Shown here: piece by piece, positions 25,120 to 33,833 of the stretch
Position numbering within the stretch: the first letter of the stretch is position 1
How the letters are laid out: the number at the start of each line of letters is the position of its first letter
Assembly (NCBI GenBank): GCA_964511625.1
Contig: CAZEJG010000011.1
Location: 21,541 to 85,540, forward strand
DNA: 64,000 bases
Source of the DNA: Pseudohoeflea sp964511625
Lineage (GTDB): Bacteria > Pseudomonadota > Alphaproteobacteria > Rhizobiales > Rhizobiaceae
Direction: 5' to 3'
Notes under the pieces: model-generated
Told to the model about the DNA's origin: nothing
The model's database searches: none
What the model saw: only the letters and a program-made list of their open reading frames with translations
Program-made: the position numbers and the translations under genes

Positions 25120-25851
25120 ATGCTTATGACTTCGCTTGGTCGCGGTGACATTTTCACCATCGAAGAAATCCACAGTCGTTTCGGCCGGGATACTTGGCAG
25201 CGCAAGGTATTTTCCGAACTGGATTCCGCGCTCGTCTCCGAAGCCAGACCCTTTCCCTGCATCTACGGCGTGGCCGGGCACAAGGCCGGACAGATCCGCT
25301 ATGGCTTCGCCGAGACACTGACAGCCGAATCGATTGCAGCAGCCCTCGACGCCTATTTGCCCCAGGCACGCGATTTCGGCCCCAACACCTCGCTGGCGCT
25401 CTTCGAGGCGCCGTCGGACATCTCCTCGATGCCGGATTACTTCGAACGGTTCTGGTCGCTGCTCAAGGGGGTGGCGGAGATCGACAAAAGTCCCTGGCCC
25501 GCCGAGATCCCGAAGGAGACGGACGCCCCGCTATGGGAGTTCTGCTACGCGGGCGAACCGGTTTTCGTGGTCTGCACCACCCCGGCCCACGTCCTGCGCC
25601 AGAGCCGCCGGTCCTCCACCTTCATGCTCACCTTCCAGCCCCGATGGGTATTCGACCGCATCCTCGGCACCGACCGCGCTGCGGAAAAGAGCTTCTCCGT
25701 CGTGCGCCAGCGCCTGTCGGCCTACGACTTCGTGCCACCCTCACCGGTACTCGGAAAATACGGCGCCTCCGGCATCCGCGAGGCCGAACAGTACTTCCTC
25801 GGCGATGCGAATGCGCCGATGGCCTGCCCCTTTCACAAGCTCAAGGATTGA
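25120..25851 (+). CDS. YqcI/YcgG family protein, possible heme-dependent N-hydroxylase
   Basis: A 243-residue cytosolic protein that matches YqcI/YcgG. Family landmarks are PFPCIYGVAGHKAGQIRYGF near the N-terminus, GPNTSLALFE, YFERFWSLLKGVAEID, the central FVVCTTPAHVLRQSRRSS and FQPRWVFD. It ends in a CPFHKL motif. Members such as GntA of guanitoxin synthesis and the arginine hydroxylases related to DcsA bind heme and hydroxylate guanidine or amine nitrogens. Here the substrate is unknown, and family-wide function is not proven. It is the first gene of a tight operon with a cupin (4-base gap) and an APC amino-acid permease. The divergent Lrp gene suggests an amino-acid substrate. A second ATG at 25126 is possible. 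Confidence 0.8.
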   Translation: MLMTSLGRGDIFTIEEIHSRFGRDTWQRKVFSELDSALVSEARPFPCIYGVAGHKAGQIRYGFAETLTAESIAAALDAYLPQARDFGPNTSLALFEAPSDISSMPDYFERFWSLLKGVAEIDKSPWPAEIPKETDAPLWEFCYAGEPVFVVCTTPAHVLRQSRRSSTFMLTFQPRWVFDRILGTDRAAEKSFSVVRQRLSAYDFVPPSPVLGKYGASGIREAEQYFLGDANAPMACPFHKLKD

Positions 25852-25855
25852 TCCC

Positions 25856-26224
25856 ATGACCGCTCACATGTCCCAGAAGATCTCCGAAGACATCCGCTTC
25901 TCCAGCCTGCCCGCGACCCCGCTTTCCGATGCGGCCGGACTGATTGCGCAAATGCTGCCGCATCAGGGCTCTATCGAAGTCCAGCACGATCAGCCCGGCA
26001 AGGAGCACGCCTGGCACACCCACCCGACCGACGAGACGCTCGTCATTCTCGAGGGGTCCGTGCGGTTCTACTTCGAGGGCGGCGAACGCATCTGCCGCTC
26101 GGGCGACGTCATCCATCTGCCGGCCTTCAAGCGCCACGGGTCGATCGCCCTCGACGATGGCTGCGTCTATCTCATCGCCATGGAGCCGCACAGCTTCGAA
26201 GGGGCTTCCGATGTCGACGCTTGA
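25856..26224 (+). CDS. Small single-domain cupin
   Basis: A 122-residue cupin with complete metal-binding motifs. Motif 1 is H54-T-H56-x3-E60-x6-G67 (HTHPTDETLVILEG). Motif 2 is GDVIHLPAFKRH, with His94 as the fourth ligand. One domain of this size can be an enzyme or a binding protein. It starts four bases after the YqcI-type gene and overlaps the start of the permease gene by 14 bases, so the three are translated as a unit. In some N-N bond-forming enzymes a cupin domain works on N-hydroxylated amino acids. Whether this stand-alone cupin does so is speculation from its neighbour. Confidence 0.85.
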   Translation: MTAHMSQKISEDIRFSSLPATPLSDAAGLIAQMLPHQGSIEVQHDQPGKEHAWHTHPTDETLVILEGSVRFYFEGGERICRSGDVIHLPAFKRHGSIALDDGCVYLIAMEPHSFEGASDVDA

Positions 26225-27482
26225 AAAATCCCTCGGCCCGGTGTCGGGCACGGCGATGATGCTCAACACCGTTCTCGGTGTCGGCATCCTCACCCTCCCC
26301 GGCCTTGCGGCTGCCGCTGCCGGCCCCTCGGCGATCTGGACGTGGCTTGCCTGCGCCGCGGCCAACATTCCGCTGCTCGCTGTCTTCGCCATCCTCGCCA
26401 GCCGCTTCCCTGAAGCCGGCGGCGTGGCCCATATCGCCGGACGCGCTTTCGGGCGCACCGCGTCTCTGGTCACCTCGTTCCTGTTTCTGGGTGCGGTGTT
26501 TCTCGGCTTGCCATCGATCGCATTGACCGGCGGCAACTATTTCGAGGCTGCCACGGGGGTTTCGGCCGGGCTGACCGCGGCCGTCCTCGTGGCGCTGGCG
26601 AGCCTCGCCAATCTCGCCGTTCCCCGGCTCGCGGCCCGCATCGGCTCGCTGGCCGCCGGCGCGGTGATGATCTTCCTCTTCGTCCTCGTCGCCGCTTCGT
26701 TCTTCACCGTGACCAGCGGCGCACCGGTCACCACGACGCTCGATACGGCCTGGCAGGCGGCGGAATTCAGCCCGGCGCTGGTCTTCGCCCCCTTCATGCT
26801 GGTCTTCTTCGCCTTCACAGGCTGGGAAGTGGCGCTCTCGACCACGGGCGAATTCTCCAATCCGGCCCGGGACGTGCCGCTCGCCGTGGCGATCTCCTTC
26901 GTGGTCGCCGTGGCCTTCTACGTGCTGTGCGCCGTCACGGTGATCGCGGCGGGTCCGACGGCCTTTACCGCCGCCCCGTTCGTCGAGATCCTCACCCCGG
27001 TCCTCGGCGAGGCGGCAGGCACGGTCATCTCCATCGGCGTTCTGGTGCTGATAGCGGCCAACCTCTTCGCCGCCTTCTGGGCAGTGTCGCGGATGGTCAT
27101 GTCGGTGGCGCGCGAGGGAGCACTCCCGATGGCATTGGCCCACACCCGCAACGGCGTGCCAGCCGCAGCGATCCTCGCCAATTGCGGGATTTTTCTGGCC
27201 GTTCTCTTTGCCGACAAGCTGGGCTTCGTCGACATCGGATCGCTGATCGCCAGCGCCGGGCAGAACTTCTTCCTCATCTACGGCATGTCCGCGCTGGCGC
27301 TCGTCAAGCTCGGCCGCACCGGATTGGAGCGGGCGTTCGGCCTCGTCTCGCTGCTCATCGTGGCGGCACTGGCGATCTATGCCGGTGACGGGCTGATCTA
27401 CCCGGCCGTCCTCGTCGGTGCGGCGCTCCTGGTGCATCGCGCCACGCATGTGCCGCTTGCGGAGGTGACGCCCGCCGAATAG
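26211..27482 (+). CDS. APC family amino-acid permease
   Basis: A 423-residue membrane protein with about twelve hydrophobic helices. The APC start is clear: GTAMMLNTVLGVGILTLPGLAAAA holds the GVGIL loop of helix 1. The conserved FAFTGWEVALSTTGEFSNPARDVP follows helix 6. It is related to the small YjeH/CtrA-type subgroup that exports or imports amino acids. Transport direction cannot be set from sequence. It is the last gene of the YqcI-cupin operon. The start overlaps the cupin end by 14 bases, which fixes it as ATG 26211 although the frame is open further upstream. Confidence 0.88.
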   Translation: MSTLEKSLGPVSGTAMMLNTVLGVGILTLPGLAAAAAGPSAIWTWLACAAANIPLLAVFAILASRFPEAGGVAHIAGRAFGRTASLVTSFLFLGAVFLGLPSIALTGGNYFEAATGVSAGLTAAVLVALASLANLAVPRLAARIGSLAAGAVMIFLFVLVAASFFTVTSGAPVTTTLDTAWQAAEFSPALVFAPFMLVFFAFTGWEVALSTTGEFSNPARDVPLAVAISFVVAVAFYVLCAVTVIAAGPTAFTAAPFVEILTPVLGEAAGTVISIGVLVLIAANLFAAFWAVSRMVMSVAREGALPMALAHTRNGVPAAAILANCGIFLAVLFADKLGFVDIGSLIASAGQNFFLIYGMSALALVKLGRTGLERAFGLVSLLIVAALAIYAGDGLIYPAVLVGAALLVHRATHVPLAEVTPAE

Positions 27483-27522
27483 CAGCTCCTCCCGGGAGCC
27501 TCCTCCCCGGCTGCGATTGCAT

Positions 27523-27550
27523 TTGACTATCTGGTTATTACCAGTAATCT
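27523..27550 (+). promoter_or_regulatory. Sigma-70 promoter with embedded GntR-type operator
   Basis: TTGACT (27523-27528) and TAATCT (27545-27550) are 16 bases apart. The operator TGGTTATTACCA (27532-27543) fills the spacer, the layout of a repressed promoter. The same palindrome and layout occur in the catabolic island at 41.0 and 47.3 kb. It drives the small secreted protein at 27583. Confidence 0.65.
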
Positions 27551-27582
27551 GATGCGATCTGACCGGGGAGGAGGAACTCGCG

Positions 27583-27987
27583 ATGAGACAGATGACCCAA
27601 CGGGCCGTGTTTACCCTGTTGACGACAGCATTGGTTCTCGGCGCGGCCGGCATGGCATCCGCCGGCGACCGCAAAACCGACCGCCGCTTCGTCGGCACCT
27701 GGGACGGTTTTGCCGGCGTACCGATCTACACCAAGCTCGTCTTCGACGACGCCGCCAAGAAGCTCACCTACTGCAACGTCCAGAGCTGCCGAAACGTCAA
27801 CTGTTTCGACATGCAGTATACCGGCTCGCTGCAATCGAAATTCACCTACAAGGACGAGCTCAGGAGCTGGAAGTTCGAGTGGGTCGACAAGGACCGGCTG
27901 CTCGGCGAATTCACCAACAACGAGGGTGAAACCGCCTTCGCCTGGTATTCGCCCGAAGACACTCCGCTCGAATCTCTGACGAAGTAG
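27583..27987 (+). CDS. Small secreted protein with clustered cysteines, unknown function
   Basis: A 134-residue protein with a Sec signal peptide (MRQMTQRAVFTLLTTALVL, cleavage after MASA near residue 27). The mature part is about 107 residues, rich in aromatic residues, with four cysteine-containing positions around TYCNVQSCRNVNCF. That suggests disulfides and a small beta-barrel, lipocalin-like. No family is recognised. A gggaggagg ribosome site lies eight bases upstream. The promoter holds the GntR-type palindrome used by the catabolic operons from 30 to 53 kb, so the protein may belong to that regulon, for example as a periplasmic binding partner. This link is inference. Confidence 0.72.
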   Translation: MRQMTQRAVFTLLTTALVLGAAGMASAGDRKTDRRFVGTWDGFAGVPIYTKLVFDDAAKKLTYCNVQSCRNVNCFDMQYTGSLQSKFTYKDELRSWKFEWVDKDRLLGEFTNNEGETAFAWYSPEDTPLESLTK

Positions 27988-27993
27988 CCCAAC

Positions 27994-28020
27994 GAAAAAA
28001 GGGGCGCCGTAGAGCGCCCC
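27994..28020 (-). terminator. Rho-independent terminator of the RNA helicase gene
   Basis: On the minus strand GGGGCGC and GCGCCCC (28020-28014 with 28007-28001) pair across a 6-base loop and run into TTTTTTC. It starts eight bases past the helicase stop and lies just after the stop of the convergent secreted-protein gene. Confidence 0.85.
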
Positions 28021-28028
28021 CGTTCTCG

Positions 28029-29912
28029 TCAGTCGAATTTCTTCGGCTTCTTCTTCCAGGCCGGCTTTCCGCCCTTGTCGGCGGGCTTGCCGCCGAATTT
28101 CTTGCCCGCATTTCCGCCGGGCTTTCCGTCGCCCTTGCCCTTGTAGCCGCCGCCCTCCTTGTCGAAGGACTTCTTCTTCCAGTCGGACTTCTTGCCTGAA
28201 TTGTCTCGATTATCCCGGCTCTCCCGGTTGTCGCGCTTCGGCGGAGCCGAAAGATCCGGCGCGCTGTCGAGACGGGTGACCCGCAGGCTGCCCTCGATGG
28301 TCATCTGCGGGCCGAGGGCCGCCATGAACGCGTCGGCGGCGTCCTCGCGGATTTCCACGAAGGTCTCCACCGGCTGCATGCGGATGGCGCCGATCTCGCG
28401 CTTGGAGATGTTGCCGTGGCGGCAGAGCATCGGGATCAGCCAGCGCGGCTCGGCATTCTGCTTGCGCCCGACCGACAGCGAGAACCAGACGCTATCGTCG
28501 AAGTCCTCGCGCGCTCGTGCCGGCTGACGCTCGAAATCGCTGTCGCGGCGTTCACGCGGGGCGTCGCGATCGCGGTCGCGGCCGTTCTGCGGTTCGATGG
28601 AGACGTCGCGAATATCCTCAGGCGCGAAATGCGAAGCGCGGAACTGGCGGATATAGGCCGCTGCGATCTTCTCCGCACCATGCGCCTCGATGAGCGCCTT
28701 GACCATCTCGGTCTCGGTCTCCTCCACCGGTGCGCTCAGCTGCGCGTCGGTGAGCAGGCGCTCGTCGTCGCGCTTGAGGATGGAGTCGGCCGACGGCGGA
28801 TTGGCCCATTCGGCGCGAATGCCGGCGGCCCCCAGCAAACGCTCGGCCTTGCGGCGCGCGGACAGCGGAACGATCAGCGCCGACACACCCTTGCGCCCTG
28901 CCCGGCCGGTGCGGCCGCTGCGGTGCTTGAGCGTCTCGGCGTTGGTCGGCAGGTCGGCATGCACGACGAGTTCGAGGCTCGGTAGGTCGATGCCGCGGGC
29001 CGCCACGTCGGTGGCAATACACACTCGCGCGCGGCCGTCGCGCATGGCCTGAAGCGCATGGCTGCGCTCGTTCTGGGTCAGTTCGCCAGACAGCGAAACC
29101 GCGGGAAAGCCGCGGTTGGAAAAACGCGCCGTCAGATGCGCCACCGCCGCGCGCGTCGAGCAGAACACGATCGCGGTCTCGGCATCGTAGTAGCGCAGCG
29201 TGTTGAGGATGGCGTTCTCCCGATCCGGTCCGGCGCACAGGAGTGCGCGGTATTCGATATCGCTGTGCTGCTTTTCCTCCGACGCCGTGGTGATCCGCAG
29301 CGCGTCGCGCTGGTAGTTCTTGGCGAGACCCGCAATCCCCTTCGGGACGGTCGCCGAGAACATCATCGTCCGCCGTTCGTCCGGCGAGGCCTCGAGGATG
29401 AATTCCAGATCCTCGCGGAAACCGAGATCGAGCATCTCGTCGGCCTCGTCGAGAACGACGGCGCGCAGATTGCTCAGATCGAGATTGTCGCGGGTGATGT
29501 GGTCACGCAGACGGCCGGGTGTGCCGACGACGATGTGGCTCCCGCGTTCGAGCGCCCGACGCTCGTTGCGCACATCCATGCCGCCCACGCAGGTGGCGAT
29601 CACCGCACCCGCATCCGCATAGAGCCATTCGAGTTCGCGCGCCACCTGCATCGCCAGTTCCCGCGTCGGCGCGATCGCCAGTGTGAGCGGCGCCTCGGGA
29701 CGGCCGAACCGGTCTTCTCCGCCCAGGATATCGGGCGCAATCGCGAGGCCGAATGCCACCGTCTTTCCGGAGCCCGTTTTGGCGGAAACCAGCGCATCGC
29801 GGCCGGTCAGATCCGGCGAGAGCATCGCCTCCTGCACGGGCGTCAGGGTGTCATAGCCGCGCTTGTCGAGCGCGCTTGCGAGCGGCGTTGCTACGCCTTG
29901 GGGAAGTGTCAT
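28029..29912 (-). CDS. DEAD-box RNA helicase with DbpA-type RNA-binding domain
   Basis: A 627-residue helicase. Motifs run in order: Q-motif (TPVQEAML), I (AKTGSGKT, residues 44-51), Ia (APTRELA), Ib (TPGR), II (DEAD near 153), III (SAT), V (RGIDLP) and VI (HRSGRTGRAG). A DbpA/CsdA-type RNA-binding domain follows near residues 480-560 (WFSLSVGRKQNAEPRWLIPML...), then a Lys/Gly-rich tail. Such helicases remodel rRNA in 50S assembly or help RNA decay in the cold. The start ATG 29912 opens directly into the Q-motif region; the much longer open frame upstream (to 30722) is out of frame with the real aldehyde dehydrogenase gene and was rejected. Single gene with its own terminator. Confidence 0.92.
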   Translation of the reverse strand: MTLPQGVATPLASALDKRGYDTLTPVQEAMLSPDLTGRDALVSAKTGSGKTVAFGLAIAPDILGGEDRFGRPEAPLTLAIAPTRELAMQVARELEWLYADAGAVIATCVGGMDVRNERRALERGSHIVVGTPGRLRDHITRDNLDLSNLRAVVLDEADEMLDLGFREDLEFILEASPDERRTMMFSATVPKGIAGLAKNYQRDALRITTASEEKQHSDIEYRALLCAGPDRENAILNTLRYYDAETAIVFCSTRAAVAHLTARFSNRGFPAVSLSGELTQNERSHALQAMRDGRARVCIATDVAARGIDLPSLELVVHADLPTNAETLKHRSGRTGRAGRKGVSALIVPLSARRKAERLLGAAGIRAEWANPPSADSILKRDDERLLTDAQLSAPVEETETEMVKALIEAHGAEKIAAAYIRQFRASHFAPEDIRDVSIEPQNGRDRDRDAPRERRDSDFERQPARAREDFDDSVWFSLSVGRKQNAEPRWLIPMLCRHGNISKREIGAIRMQPVETFVEIREDAADAFMAALGPQMTIEGSLRVTRLDSAPDLSAPPKRDNRESRDNRDNSGKKSDWKKKSFDKEGGGYKGKGDGKPGGNAGKKFGGKPADKGGKPAWKKKPKKFD

Positions 29913-30054
29913 CGATTGTCTTTCGGAATTGGCCTGCCTAGCGCGTTCCGCGCGGGCGGCGTCACATCGTGCGCCGCTTCTAGTCCCGAAAGCGCAAAAT
30001 GTACAGCGACCCGCTTCGAGCGTTCGTCGCTGCTGCAATGCATCAGACGCAAGA

Positions 30055-30085
30055 CACCGGGGCACGAACCCGTCGCGCCCCGGTG
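30055..30085 (-). terminator. Hairpin downstream of the aldehyde dehydrogenase gene
   Basis: CACCGGGGC and GCCCCGGTG pair over a 13-base loop, 37 bases after the end of the ten-gene operon on the minus strand. No T-tract follows, so intrinsic termination is uncertain. Confidence 0.35.
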
Positions 30086-30121
30086 CGGTGATGATGTCGA
30101 GCGAATCGGGGAATGGCAGGC

Positions 30122-31543
30122 TTACGCCCAGCCGGCCGTCGATTTGACTTCGAGATAGTCGTGAAGGCCCCACTCGCCATGCTCGCGGCCGTTGCCCGAC
30201 TGCTTGTAGCCGCCAAAGGGCGCGCGCGGATCCCACGCGGCGTCGTTGATCCAGATCGAACCGACGCGGAGCTGGCGGGCGATCTTGCGCGCCTTGTCCT
30301 TGTCGTTGGTCTGGATGTAGCCCGACAAGCCGTAGATCGTGTCGTTGGCGATGCGGACGGCATCCTCTTCCGTCTCGTAGGGAATGAGCGCGATCACCGG
30401 ACCAAAAATCTCTTCGCGTTCGATCGTCATCCCCGGTGTGACGTCGCCAAAGACGGTCGGCTTGACGTAGTAGCCCTTGTCGAGCCCGCCGGGCAGGCCG
30501 GTGCCGCCGGTGACCAGCGTGGCGCCCTCGTCGATGCCCGACTGGATCAGCGCCTGGATGCGGTCGAACTGCAGCTTGTTGACCACCGGGCCGAGCTTCA
30601 CGTCGCTCATCGGGTCGCCGACCGAATGGGCGTCGGCCGCTTCCTTGGCATAGCGCTTGGCATCTTCCATCTTTTCGGCAGGCACAAGCATGCGCGCCGG
30701 CGCACGGCAGGCCTGGCCGCAATTGACGTAGCAGGCGTCGACGCCGTCCTTCACTGCCTTTTCGAGATCGGCGTCGCGCAGGATGATGTTGGCCGACTTG
30801 CCGCCGAGTTCCTGCGCCACGCGCTTGACCGTGTCAGCTGCCGAACGGGCGACCGCGATCCCCGCCCGTGTCGAACCGGTGATCGAGACCATGTCGACAT
30901 CCGGATGCCGCGAGAGGAGTTCGCCGGCGCTCGGGCCATGGCCGGTGATGTGGTTGTAGACACCCGCCGGGAAGCCCGCCTCTTCGATCAACTCAGCGAA
31001 GAGCAGCGACGACAGCGGCGAGAATTCCGACGGCTTGGCGACCATGGTGCAGCCGGCGGCGAGCGCCGGAGCGGCCTTGACCACCAACTGGTTCATCGGC
31101 CAGTTCCAGGGCGTGATCAGCGCGCAGACGCCAACAGGCTCCAGCGAGATCAGCGTGTTACCGCGCACGTCCTCGAATTCCAGCCGCTCCAGTGCGTCGA
31201 TCGCCGCTTCCAGATGCGCCTGCCCCACCCAGGCCTGCGCCGCCTTGGAGAAGCCGAGCGGCGTGCCCATCTCGCGGGTCATCAGTTCGGCGATGTCGTC
31301 ATAGCGTTCGTTGTAGAGTTCGAGCAGGCGGCGCAGCAGCTTCAGCCGCTCCTCCTTCGTCGTCATTTGCCAGCCGTCGAAAGCTGCCTTCGCTGCTGCG
31401 ACCGCCGCATTGACGTCCGCCTCGTTCGCCATCGGGATTGAGGCGATCACGCTTTCGTCGGCCGGATTGATCAGCTCGTGCGTCTCGCGGCCCTGCGGCG
31501 CGACCCATTCTCCGTCGATGTAGAACTTGTCGATATGTTTCAT
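30122..31543 (-). CDS. Aldehyde dehydrogenase, NAD(P)-dependent
   Basis: A 473-residue aldehyde dehydrogenase. Catalytic residues are visible: Asn in the oxyanion segment TPWNWPMN, Glu245 in QELGGKS, and Cys279 in NCGQACRAPAR. The dinucleotide motif ITGSTRAG and the C-terminal FGGYKQSGNGREHG follow. It oxidises an aldehyde to an acid. The start at ATG 31543 has a gggag ribosome site; the frame is open further upstream without coding. It is the last of ten same-strand genes (40889 down to here) with an ABC importer, kinase and aldolase, so it probably oxidises the aldehyde from the aldolase or monooxygenase step. Confidence 0.9.
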   Translation of the reverse strand: MKHIDKFYIDGEWVAPQGRETHELINPADESVIASIPMANEADVNAAVAAAKAAFDGWQMTTKEERLKLLRRLLELYNERYDDIAELMTREMGTPLGFSKAAQAWVGQAHLEAAIDALERLEFEDVRGNTLISLEPVGVCALITPWNWPMNQLVVKAAPALAAGCTMVAKPSEFSPLSSLLFAELIEEAGFPAGVYNHITGHGPSAGELLSRHPDVDMVSITGSTRAGIAVARSAADTVKRVAQELGGKSANIILRDADLEKAVKDGVDACYVNCGQACRAPARMLVPAEKMEDAKRYAKEAADAHSVGDPMSDVKLGPVVNKLQFDRIQALIQSGIDEGATLVTGGTGLPGGLDKGYYVKPTVFGDVTPGMTIEREEIFGPVIALIPYETEEDAVRIANDTIYGLSGYIQTNDKDKARKIARQLRVGSIWINDAAWDPRAPFGGYKQSGNGREHGEWGLHDYLEVKSTAGWA

Positions 31544-31592
31544 GGTCTGGCTCCCTGTTGTTCGCCGTCTCGGCCCGGCTCGCGGACCGGTT

Positions 31593-33041
31593 TCAGTTCG
31601 TGTGGAGATCCTTGCGCCCGAAGCGTTTCGCATCGGCGCGGACCTGTGCTTCCGCATCAGGCAGCGGCTCCGGCCCGACGAGCCGGAAGCTCACCGTCGT
31701 CACCGCGTTGGCGGCGAGAACCTGCGCGAGATCGCCGTCCACCCGGCCTTCCGGATCGCAGCCGGCCAGCCGCGCGAAACGGATGGTCTGGATGTGCTGA
31801 TAGATGTCCTTGCCGACAGATTGCCGGCAGGCCTCGAGCGCGTCCTCGAGTTCGGCAGTGCTGCGCGCAGGGATGGCCCCGCCCCAGGTGTAGGCGAGAT
31901 AGCGGGCCTGCAATTCGAGGCACGGCAGATAGGGGCCGATCTGCCCCCAGAGCCCCATGAAGGCGAGGCCCGGTGTTTTCGGGTTGAAGGTGTGATCGGC
32001 GAGCGTGATCGATTTCGTTGTCAGTTCAAGAGATTGCGCCAGCTCCCTCGACAGGAACGGCAGGTTGAGGTGATAGCCTGTGCCGAAGATGATGCCGTCG
32101 AACGCGGCCGCGCTGCCGTCGGCGAAATGGACCGTCCGTCCGTCGATCCGCTCCGGCCAGGGAAAGCAGCTGATCCGGTCTTCTGCGACGAGGTTGAGAA
32201 AATTCTGGCTGCCGGTGGTGCCGGCGATGCGCACGTCCGCGTCCGGTTCCGGCGCGCCGAACCAGACGGGATTGCCGCCATATTGCAGCACGAACTCCTT
32301 GGTCGCCTTGGCCCACTCGTCCGGACTGGCGGTCTCCTGCCAGAGCGCGCCGGCGCGGGTGAAGCCGTAGCTTTCCACCGGCGTTCCAGCGATCAGCTTC
32401 GGCATCACGTAACGCTGCCGCCGCATCGTCGTCGCCACCGACTTCGCCCCCAGCATGGCGAGATCCTGCGCGATCTCCAGCGAGGAGATATTGCCGCCGG
32501 CGACGAGCACCCGCTTGCCGCGATAGAGTTCGGGATCCTTGTAGTCGAAGGCGTGGATGGCTCCGAGATCTCCGGCAAATACGTCCAGACCCGGGATCGG
32601 CGGGATGGCCGGCTTGTTGTAGGCGCCGCTCGCCACCACCACGCGATCGAAGCGCTCGGTCCGGCTCCGACCGTCATGTTCGATCGTCAGCCTGTAGCCG
32701 TCGCCATCGCGCTCGACGCTCGTCACCCGGGTCGAAAGTTCGATCCGGTCGGTGATACCGAACTTGTCCGCATAGGCCCGCAGATAGTCGCCCACCTGCT
32801 GGTTGCGCGGAAAGGTCTTCGTCCCTTCCGGATAGTCGAGATCGGAGAAGCGGGTGACCATGCGCGCCGTGTTTGTCCGCATCAGCGGCCACACGCCCGA
32901 GGACGGGTTGGTGTATTCCCATTGCCCGCCGATCTTGTCATGCGCCTCGAAAAGCTTCGGCTCGAAGCCTTGGCCAATAAGGTATCGTGCGGCGACGAGC
33001 CCGCCCGGCCCGCCGCCGATGATGGCGACCATCTTGTCCAC
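31593..33041 (-). CDS. Flavin-containing monooxygenase (FMO/Baeyer-Villiger type)
   Basis: A 482-residue flavoprotein. FAD binding is at VAIIGGGPGGLVAARYL (residues 5-21). The FMO-like sequence FAGDLGAIHAFDYKDPELYRG near 160-180 precedes the NADPH-binding VLVAGGNISSLEIA. Enzymes of this class oxygenate soft N or S atoms or insert oxygen next to a ketone. The substrate is unknown. The diagnostic FxGxxxHxxxF spacing is altered: five residues, not three, lie between G and H, and the NADPH glycine motif is degenerate (AGGNISS). It starts with GTG preceded by a gggagga site. It lies between an SDR and the aldehyde dehydrogenase in the ten-gene operon. Confidence 0.83.
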   Translation of the reverse strand: MDKMVAIIGGGPGGLVAARYLIGQGFEPKLFEAHDKIGGQWEYTNPSSGVWPLMRTNTARMVTRFSDLDYPEGTKTFPRNQQVGDYLRAYADKFGITDRIELSTRVTSVERDGDGYRLTIEHDGRSRTERFDRVVVASGAYNKPAIPPIPGLDVFAGDLGAIHAFDYKDPELYRGKRVLVAGGNISSLEIAQDLAMLGAKSVATTMRRQRYVMPKLIAGTPVESYGFTRAGALWQETASPDEWAKATKEFVLQYGGNPVWFGAPEPDADVRIAGTTGSQNFLNLVAEDRISCFPWPERIDGRTVHFADGSAAAFDGIIFGTGYHLNLPFLSRELAQSLELTTKSITLADHTFNPKTPGLAFMGLWGQIGPYLPCLELQARYLAYTWGGAIPARSTAELEDALEACRQSVGKDIYQHIQTIRFARLAGCDPEGRVDGDLAQVLAANAVTTVSFRLVGPEPLPDAEAQVRADAKRFGRKDLHTN

Positions 33042-33070
33042 GAGTTTGTCCTCCCCGGATCTCGCGTTAC

Positions 33071-33829
33071 TTAGTGGAAGTAGATGCCTCCGCAGACGTT
33101 GAGCGCCTGTCCGGTGACGAAGCTCGACAGGTCGGAGGCGAAAAACACCGCCGGACCGACGATGTCCTTCGGATCGCCAAGCCGCTTGAGCGCGGTAACG
33201 TTCGTCCAGTGGTCCATCGCTTCCTGCGAGCCGAGATTATTCTTGCCCATTTCGGTCAGGATGATGCCCGGGCAGATCGCGTTGACCGTGATGCCGTCCA
33301 TGCCGACTTCCTGCGAATAGACGCGGGTCAGCGTGATCGCGGTCGCCTTGGTGGCCGCATAGTGGCCCTGCGTCGGCACGCCCTGGCGGCCGGCGATCGA
33401 GGCGATGTTGATGATCCGGCCCGCCTTGCGCGAGCGCATCTGCGGCAGAACTGCGTTGGTCACCAGGAGCACGCCCTTGGCATTGACGTCGAAATGGGCG
33501 TCCCAGTCGGCTTCCGACAGGTTTTCGAGCGTGGTCGGCTTCAGGATGCCGGCATTGTTTACGAGTACGTCGATGCCGCCGGATTTCTCCGATGCGTCCG
33601 CCACAACCTTCTCGATCGCCGCCTTATCGGTGACGTCGAGATCGTAGCTCCAGCATTTCTGGCCGGTCGCCTCGACATCCACCTTCACCGTGGCGAGCGC
33701 ATCGGCTTCAGGCGCCAGATCGCAGATCACGACATTTGCACCATGCTCGGCGAGGCCCACGGCGAGTGCAGCGCCGATCCCGCGGCTGGCGCCGGTCACG
33801 AATGCGGTTTTTCCGTTCAATTCAGCCAT
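33071..33829 (-). CDS. Short-chain dehydrogenase/reductase
   Basis: A 252-residue classical SDR. The cofactor motif is TGASRGIG, and NNAG follows near residue 92. The catalytic set is Ser in NIASIAG and Tyr-x3-Lys in HYAATK. An Asp at the end of beta-2 (ICDLAP) suggests NAD preference. It oxidises or reduces a secondary alcohol of the imported compound or an intermediate; a sugar alcohol is plausible from the kinase and aldolase beside it. It starts four bases after the kinase gene ends, and the FMO gene follows 29 bases later. Confidence 0.9.
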   Translation of the reverse strand: MAELNGKTAFVTGASRGIGAALAVGLAEHGANVVICDLAPEADALATVKVDVEATGQKCWSYDLDVTDKAAIEKVVADASEKSGGIDVLVNNAGILKPTTLENLSEADWDAHFDVNAKGVLLVTNAVLPQMRSRKAGRIINIASIAGRQGVPTQGHYAATKATAITLTRVYSQEVGMDGITVNAICPGIILTEMGKNNLGSQEAMDHWTNVTALKRLGDPKDIVGPAVFFASDLSSFVTGQALNVCGGIYFH

Positions 33830-33833
33830 TGTC

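Noticed and set aside
29913..30722. Upstream extension of the helicase frame by 270 codons
   Set aside because: It overlaps the aldehyde dehydrogenase gene out of frame and lacks helicase motifs; the DEAD-box Q-motif begins just after ATG 29912.
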